A DNA stretch of 64,000 nt from Astrothelium macrocarpum (lineage: Eukaryota > Ascomycota > Dothideomycetes > Trypetheliales > Trypetheliaceae), in NCBI GenBank assembly GCA_021030915.1, contig JAGEMR010000128.1, forward strand, positions 1-64,000, given 5' to 3'. Positions 58,738 to 64,000 of this stretch are shown piece by piece (within the stretch, counting starts at the first letter, position 1; each line of letters opens with the position of its first letter). Made by a program: the position numbers and the translations under genes. The notes below the pieces were generated by a model. It did no database searches, was not told where the DNA came from, and saw nothing but the letters and a program-made list of their open reading frames with translations.

Positions 58738-59490
58738 TATTGCATTCGTTCATCGGTAAAGTAGAGCTCATAGGTATAAGTTCAAGTCCGTAGTACTGCT
58801 CAACCTACTTGTTGCTTGTTGCCTATAATCAAAAAATGTCCTAGTACAAAATTCTAGTATTCTTTTGAACATAGTCTGTTTCTTAGAGACAAAGCGCCAT
58901 TGTTAAAAAAAAAAAAAAAAAACGGAGTCAGGCGCCGCTTGCCACGTCTCATATTGGTGTGTGCATGTGGCTAACGTTGTGGCTTTATGCAATTTTAGCG
59001 ATATGGCGGTGCAGACTTTTCCTACCGTTCATTTCGCAACTGGTCGATTCAACCATAAAAACTCTTAGACTTTGCCGTGCAAAGCGAGTTTCAATTGTAT
59101 GCGGACGTACGGACGAAGCCTCGACTCATTCTGGACTTAGTGGACAATGCGGAAGGCTAGGAAGCAGCAATTTGAGGGGCACAATTCTGCTTTGAGTTTA
59201 GATCATTTCTACATCAAGACTAAAAAGTTTGAAAGGTGGCTTTGCTGAAGCTGAGAGCCCCAGTGCCAGATATCGTAGGGCAGTCAATCGCATTTAATGG
59301 GCGTATAAGTGAGTGAAATTTGCAGGAATTACAAAACCAAACGATGTGGACGTCTACTTCATCGTTCCAACATGCAAGACACGTAAGGAATCTCGCGCTT
59401 AGTTAAAGTCGTAATCTTGAAAGCAAAAATGAGACATTCGACTTATAACTAATGGCCACTGCTGCCTTCAGCTAGAAGTACGGCTTCATT
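58738..59490. other. Intergenic with oligo-A tract
   Basis: Contains the BTB gene promoter and an uninterrupted run of about 19 A at 58904-58922. The frame at 58959-59195 is featureless. Confidence 0.55.
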
Positions 59491-60717
59491 CTAATTCGGC
59501 GGATGTTCCTCAATAGCTTTCGTAAAATCGTTAAGAAATTTCCATCTTCCTTTTTCCTTCCACCCTTTCGCCTTCCAGTCATTGGCTAAGTCAGGGAAGA
59601 AGTCCATCACATCTAGAAGCGACGTGTCATGTGCGATGACTACGAGAACTCTATCATCAGCATCAAACTGCTGCATCTTCTCGATTGATCGCTTTGCTTC
59701 CGAAATATCATGGGTCGGACCCTGTCCGTTCGGAAGATCAGGAAGCTCGTAAAATGGCCGAGTAGCTGAATGATGACGATGGACGCGATCTAAGAACAGG
59801 GAACCTGGACATACGCTGGACCGAATATTTAGTGGAGAATCTCTTCCAAAAGGGGATGGTTGGAGTTCATCCGGTAACGAGACCAAGAGAGATGGACGAA
59901 ATTCACCTCCGTGGTGTGCAGTATCGGCTCCCATTAGCATGAACGTAGGAGGTGAAACTGTAGTTCGAGCTAATCCGACCATGTGCCCAACCGCATGCTG
60001 GACGGTAGTCAGACAGATCTAGAGACTGCTTTGCAGGAATCTAGCATACCCCTGGTGCATGCAGCAGATAGAAGCTTCCATCGTGGAAGTAATCGAAAGC
60101 TTCCATGCCGCCGATTTTGAGACCTCTTGATTCGACGCTGAACTTGAGCTCACGCATATCTCGTCCACGGTATTCGGTCTCAAGTAAAACGCTCTCCTGA
60201 TCTGTCGGATATCCAGGGAGGTATGTCTGCTTGAATCCCTCACCAACGACAATGACCGTCGTCGAATGAAAGCCCGATGGTGTTCCTGTATGGTCAAAGT
60301 GGTGATGACTTCTCTTTTAGTGTTCAAAACTCCGAGGATCTTGCTAAAGGGGGTGATACTTTGTGGTGGATCTGCTCACCTCCAAATGACTGACTCGATA
60401 CCACGTAGGTCTACTCCACCATCTCTTAGAACCTCGTGGACATCCTTGCCTCGATCGCACGTCGCTCCGGCTTGGCTGATTCTGTCAAGGAAAGGTTGCG
60501 GCAACTGCTCCCAATCTTTCTTGACTCCCAAGTCGAAGACTATCTTTCGCCCAAGCCTCTCATTCTCAATTAAGAAACTATAAGCGGGACAAGCCAGATC
60601 ATCGTGGCCGTGTATTGGGGGAATCATGAAGGCAGACGGAGGAATGTGAATTCGGCATCCTGTATCAACAATCTTCACACTGACTGCATGATCTGAATGA
60701 GGAATCTCGAGTGGCAT
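59491..60717 (-). CDS. Metallo-beta-lactamase-fold hydrolase (lactonase-like)
   Basis: Three exons, 60717-60380, 60308-60050 and 59997-59491, with introns of 71 and 52 nt, giving 367 residues. The first junction rebuilds SHHHFDHTG, the HxHxDH metal site. Further ligands: His in APGHAVGHMVGLART, Asp in MLMGADTAHHGGEF, and His in VLVVIAHDTSLLD near the C-terminus. The N-terminus has ACPAYSFLIEN and KIVFDLGVKKDW. The closest characterised relatives by motif are lactonases and quorum-quenching enzymes of the MBL superfamily; the fungal homologues' substrates are mostly unknown. All metal ligands are present, with normal length. It is divergent from the F-box gene. Confidence 0.88.
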
Positions 60718-61612
60718 TTCTTTCTTATTGGAACTATCTCAAATGCGTGCTACGCAAACTTGAGCTTTTGACGAAGAGATAAAACATGCATTTATGTTCA
60801 GGTAACGATAGACAAGGAAGTCAGATCTCGCAATTCTTTCGCTTATGACCCGCGTAATCTCAAGGTATGCAGCGACTAGTGTCGGATTCGTATCAAATGT
60901 TCATGGCAATACCTCTCATCGTCGATGTAAGGCCCTGAGCAAGGATCCAAGTATCGGTAAGTAGTAGGTGCCATCGAAAAGCGTGCGGGTCGGGTCCATG
61001 GCGTATACTCGTTCGATCATCGACGATGAAGGGCTTCGGAGCGTCCTCCATCAAGTGGCGGACCAATGATGCTGGGTTCAGTGATCGATATTCCACTACC
61101 ACAAATCTAGACGACAATGTTCTGTAGAAAATTGTGACGCCATACAATCTCACATTACAACAGTTCCGCTGCGCAGACCAAATAATAATTACTAAGAATA
61201 GCCATCGGGATGTGGCGTTCCACGCCAGTCGGTTCCATCCGATGGGATTTCCGGCGTCCCATCTCATTGACACAGCACGTACTCATGGCATATCACCCTT
61301 GTGTTTGCTTCGATCACTCAACTTTGTCCCATTTTCAAAGCACTCCAGAATACGGTGAGCATGGCTCTATAAGAGATTTCCACGTTTTTCTGAATTTGCA
61401 TTGCTATGCTAAAATTGCTGCGAGGCCGTGAGATTACTGGAGTAGATATGCATTTGATCTAGACATCATCGGACGGGCATTTGACCGGATAAACATACCA
61501 ATCCATCGCATGAACTCATTCACCGAAATGCTGTTCGTAATGTGAGCTGGGGTTCTAAATTATCTGCCAAACCGATATCAATATTATCGTACATTGGCAT
61601 ACAATCGAAGAT
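60718..61612. other. Divergent intergenic region
   Basis: Between the metallo-hydrolase (minus) and F-box (plus) genes. The minus frame 61273-60893 (126 codons) and plus frames at 61134-61431 have no recognised domain. No gene is called. Confidence 0.45.
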
Positions 61613-62692
61613 TTGCGATTTGCTATGGCTACAAACGCTGCTCATTGCTTTCAGGCCATCCCAGAACTTCTTGAGGCGGTCCTCCTCGAGCTTGCTCCTC
61701 AAAGGGTGCTCCAATATCAACGGGTATGCCGAGCCTGGAAGTCCGTCATTAACATATCTCCTGCGCTTCTTCGGATGATGTGGTATGATCCGTCAAAAGT
61801 AAGGTGCAATGACACTAAACGGGATGGGTCCCCGCGCTTCTCCTTCAATCCTCTTTTGACATATCTGGGTTTTCATACTGCCACTACCTTGAAGAGCTGC
61901 CGACGCACATCTCCGCAGGAAGCCAGGTACCACTGGAACATGCTGCGGTCACAGCTCAATGGGCGACGTGGAGTCGGTCCTCCCGACGGCTTCGATCATA
62001 CCAATTTTGGCCAAGCTGGTTATCGATATGTAGGTATTGATTTGTTGAAGCGAATTGATGACACGCCTGGATCCTGGACTACGATGCTCACGTTGCAACC
62101 TCCTACCCGGTGGATAGCCATCGAAATACCAGACTTTGACGATAAGAATAACGAATATTCTTATTTGGTGGAGTCTACCCACGTCGATGGACTGCGTCTT
62201 GGGGAACTCGTGGCTGTCTTGGCTGAATGTCAAGAACGGCAGGCTTGTGGTATTGATCGCTGGCGAAGCCAGACTGGCTTAACATGCGCGCTCGTTTTGC
62301 CCTTGCCAAGCCCAGCCTTGCATGGTCTGAACACGTCCTTGAAGATTGAGGAAAATACGATAATTTTGGCGTCTTTTCCTGATTTTGCTGATGTCAAGGT
62401 GGTCATACTCTTAGATTCATACTGGAGAGATGGTCCAGCGTTTGCGCTGAGGAGAAAAAGCACGGGAGAAAACAATCCTTGTACTCCAGTTGGCGCTGAA
62501 CTCTTCGACCTCACGAAGAAAGAATATGAAAGGGACTGGGTTGGAATAAGGTTTCAATGTAACGTCAATTATGATCTTGACCCCTATCATTCTCAGTTGA
62601 TTCACGGTGCGTCTTTAAGTTTCTACACGTGGAAAGAAGACAAATTGGTGGCTACTAGGGAATTGTCGCCTATAAGAAACCCGTATCCATAG
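61613..62692 (+). CDS. F-box protein
   Basis: Single exon, 359 residues; an alternative start at 61625 (MATNAAH) is equally good. The F-box is at residues 15-58: IPELLEAVLLELAPQRVLQY, QRVCRAWKSVINISPALLRM. A C-terminal substrate region of about 300 residues follows, with no recognised repeat. It is typical of the expanded fungal family that reads ELL..IL..LP...LL..QRVCR.W...I..SP.LQ. F-box proteins recruit clients to the SCF ubiquitin ligase; the client here is unknown. The gene is intact. Confidence 0.85.
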   Translation: MRFAMATNAAHCFQAIPELLEAVLLELAPQRVLQYQRVCRAWKSVINISPALLRMMWYDPSKVRCNDTKRDGSPRFSFNPLLTYLGFHTATTLKSCRRTSPQEARYHWNMLRSQLNGRRGVGPPDGFDHTNFGQAGYRYVGIDLLKRIDDTPGSWTTMLTLQPPTRWIAIEIPDFDDKNNEYSYLVESTHVDGLRLGELVAVLAECQERQACGIDRWRSQTGLTCALVLPLPSPALHGLNTSLKIEENTIILASFPDFADVKVVILLDSYWRDGPAFALRRKSTGENNPCTPVGAELFDLTKKEYERDWVGIRFQCNVNYDLDPYHSQLIHGASLSFYTWKEDKLVATRELSPIRNPYP

Positions 62693-62843
62693 AACCTATA
62701 ATCAATGATGCTCAAAGGGTATCTACGTTTCGAATATTATGTCTTAATCAACATGTACCGTCCCTCATGCAATCCACCAACCCTTTCAAACTCCAATACG
62801 CCTTACACATAACTCGGGTCACATTAATACCAAGTTCGATGAA

Positions 62844-63866
62844 TCAAAAGTCCGCAAAGTAGTAAGCATACCACGAGAAGCATCCAAGGACAACGGCCAA
62901 ACCTGTGAGAAAATGCGTAGAGAGTGACGAACTTTTTTGACCGATCCACCGGTTCGATCCAAGAATTGCATGATCGGTCTCGATCGGTCTTCTAAGCTGC
63001 TTCGCCGAACGCATCTGTTCCAACGCTTGAGCGTCTCCAAGAGTATAATCCAGTTCTCCAACCACAGCTGTACAATGCGCAAAGATAGCCTTTGCCTCCT
63101 CAACAACATCCCTTCTCTGTTCCTCCCCAAGCACAGCCTCTGCATCCGCCAACCGCCGTTTAAACTCCGCCTTGATATCCTCTCCATCCTCCTCCCCCTC
63201 AAAATGCAGGAACGCCAAAGCCCTCCACTCCCCATCCTTTTCCTCCTTCTCCTCCTCACTGACTCCCCAAAACCGGGGCCCTGCATCCCGCAACTGCTGC
63301 CGGATCCACCGGCCGCCAGAGAACACAGCCATGTACATCACCCACGCATACGCCACCAGCACCCACGGCTTCGCGGCCGTCTGCGCCCGTATCCGCGCCA
63401 CAAACTCCTCCACTCTCGGTCCCGTCCCGTCGCTGCACCCCAAGTCTGCAAGATCCCGCTCCAGCCGGGGCGTCCGCATGAGACCGGGCGGAAGCAGGGA
63501 CGCGAGAGTGCGCAGGACGCGCTCGTCGTGTGCGGTGGGCCCTTGCGTCTCATCGCCTTCGGGCTCTTCGTCACTGGCACGATCGTCGTGCCGCTGGGCT
63601 ATCTCGTCGGCGTAACTGGCGACTTGAATCCATTTGTCGTCCTGTGCGGAATCCTCAAGGCTGGTGCGGAGCGCGGTCCATTGCTTTTCAAAAGTAAAGT
63701 AGATCTGAGCAAAGGCATAGAGACCGTGTGCGTATGTGGCGGGGGAGGAGGTGTGGGGAGGTAGGGCGAGCGGTAGGCGGGCTGTAATGAGATGGTTGAG
63801 GTGAGTGTGCTGCGAGCGGGTTGCGATGTTGATCTCGGTAGGGAGATTGGGAGGTTGGGTGGCCAT
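62844..63866 (-). CDS. Heme-oxygenase-like protein with C-terminal membrane anchor
   Basis: Single exon, 340 residues from the ATG at 63866; an upstream in-frame ATG at 63992 would add 42 poorly conserved residues. The N-terminus PTEINIATRSQHTHLNHLIT has the position and form of the proximal heme-ligand His helix. It is followed by YAHGLYAFAQIYFTFEKQW, and WVLVAYAWVMYMAVFSGGRW corresponds to the distal helix with its Gly pair (SGG). Between them is an acidic insert (DEEPEGDETQ). The C-terminus is a hydrophobic anchor, FLTGLAVVLGCFSWYAYYF, as in ER-anchored heme oxygenases. Heme oxygenase opens heme to biliverdin, CO and iron. Fungal relatives are divergent and catalysis is not proven, so the call is fold-level. 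The reverse strand has a long spurious frame because of high G+C. Confidence 0.65.
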   Translation of the reverse strand: MATQPPNLPTEINIATRSQHTHLNHLITARLPLALPPHTSSPATYAHGLYAFAQIYFTFEKQWTALRTSLEDSAQDDKWIQVASYADEIAQRHDDRASDEEPEGDETQGPTAHDERVLRTLASLLPPGLMRTPRLERDLADLGCSDGTGPRVEEFVARIRAQTAAKPWVLVAYAWVMYMAVFSGGRWIRQQLRDAGPRFWGVSEEEKEEKDGEWRALAFLHFEGEEDGEDIKAEFKRRLADAEAVLGEEQRRDVVEEAKAIFAHCTAVVGELDYTLGDAQALEQMRSAKQLRRPIETDHAILGSNRWIGQKSSSLSTHFLTGLAVVLGCFSWYAYYFADF

Positions 63867-64000
63867 CGAGGGAGATGAGACGGTCTGTATGCGTTTTCGT
63901 AAAGGGTGTTTTATTTCCTTGGTGACAGTATACTCAAATCCTCGGCCGTAGGGAGATTTAGGGGTACCAATGTAGTGAAAGCATATTTGCACAGAATAGG

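Noticed and set aside
62937..63764. 275-codon plus-strand ORF opposite the heme-oxygenase-like gene
   Set aside because: Composition shadow, Pro/Leu/Arg-rich with no domain. The minus strand shows a recognised fold and anchor.

Overview
The window looks like nuclear DNA of a filamentous ascomycete (Pezizomycotina). Support: spliceosomal introns of about 40-110 nt with GT..AG ends, HET-domain and NLR-type genes, a DUF7924 gene, a CYP52-like P450, a Ste50 adaptor, pogo/Fot1-type transposons, and two-speed composition. Long A+T-saturated blocks, consistent with repeat-induced point mutation (RIP), alternate with balanced gene-bearing DNA. I cannot name the species.

Layout. 1-8720 is an A+T block holding a decayed TPR-repeat gene: 18 units at an exact 126-bp spacing. 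8.6-11.4 kb holds a small inverted-repeat element, a 12-bp minisatellite and a 2152-bp pogo/Fot1-like element. 11.9-13.9 kb is an intact multipass membrane protein gene. 14.9-18.5 kb is a HET-domain pseudogene split by a 2169-bp TA-flanked transposon. A second copy of that transposon, also 2169 bp and inverted, lies at 20.6-22.7 kb. 23.3 kb carries an intron-containing tRNA-Ile(UAU). 24.6-38.1 kb is a housekeeping stretch: PLAC8 protein, CDC48, a Sus1/ENY2-like protein, STE50, an APH-like kinase and a DUF7924 protein. Two small inverted-repeat elements (38.5-39.0 kb) lead into another A+T block (39.6-42.0 kb).

42.7-64 kb is accessory-like. It holds a stand-alone alpha/beta hydrolase, a CYP52-like P450, a hydrolase/NB-ARC/TPR NLR-like gene, a GH43-like pseudogene killed by two Trp-to-stop changes, a small secreted Lys/Gly-rich protein, an intact HET gene, a BTB protein, a metallo-beta-lactamase, an F-box protein and a heme-oxygenase-like tail-anchored protein.

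How it fits together. The theme outside the housekeeping block is non-self recognition and cell death: two HET genes (one broken), one intact NLR and one decayed TPR array of NLR type, and a free hydrolase paralogous to the NLR N-terminal domain. The free hydrolase keeps the nucleophile Ser (CHSLGG) while the NLR copy has Gly there (CHGFGG). That pairing is the best candidate here for an undescribed functional unit, but this is inference. Exon structures were deduced by reading splice sites and frame continuity; no RNA evidence was available.
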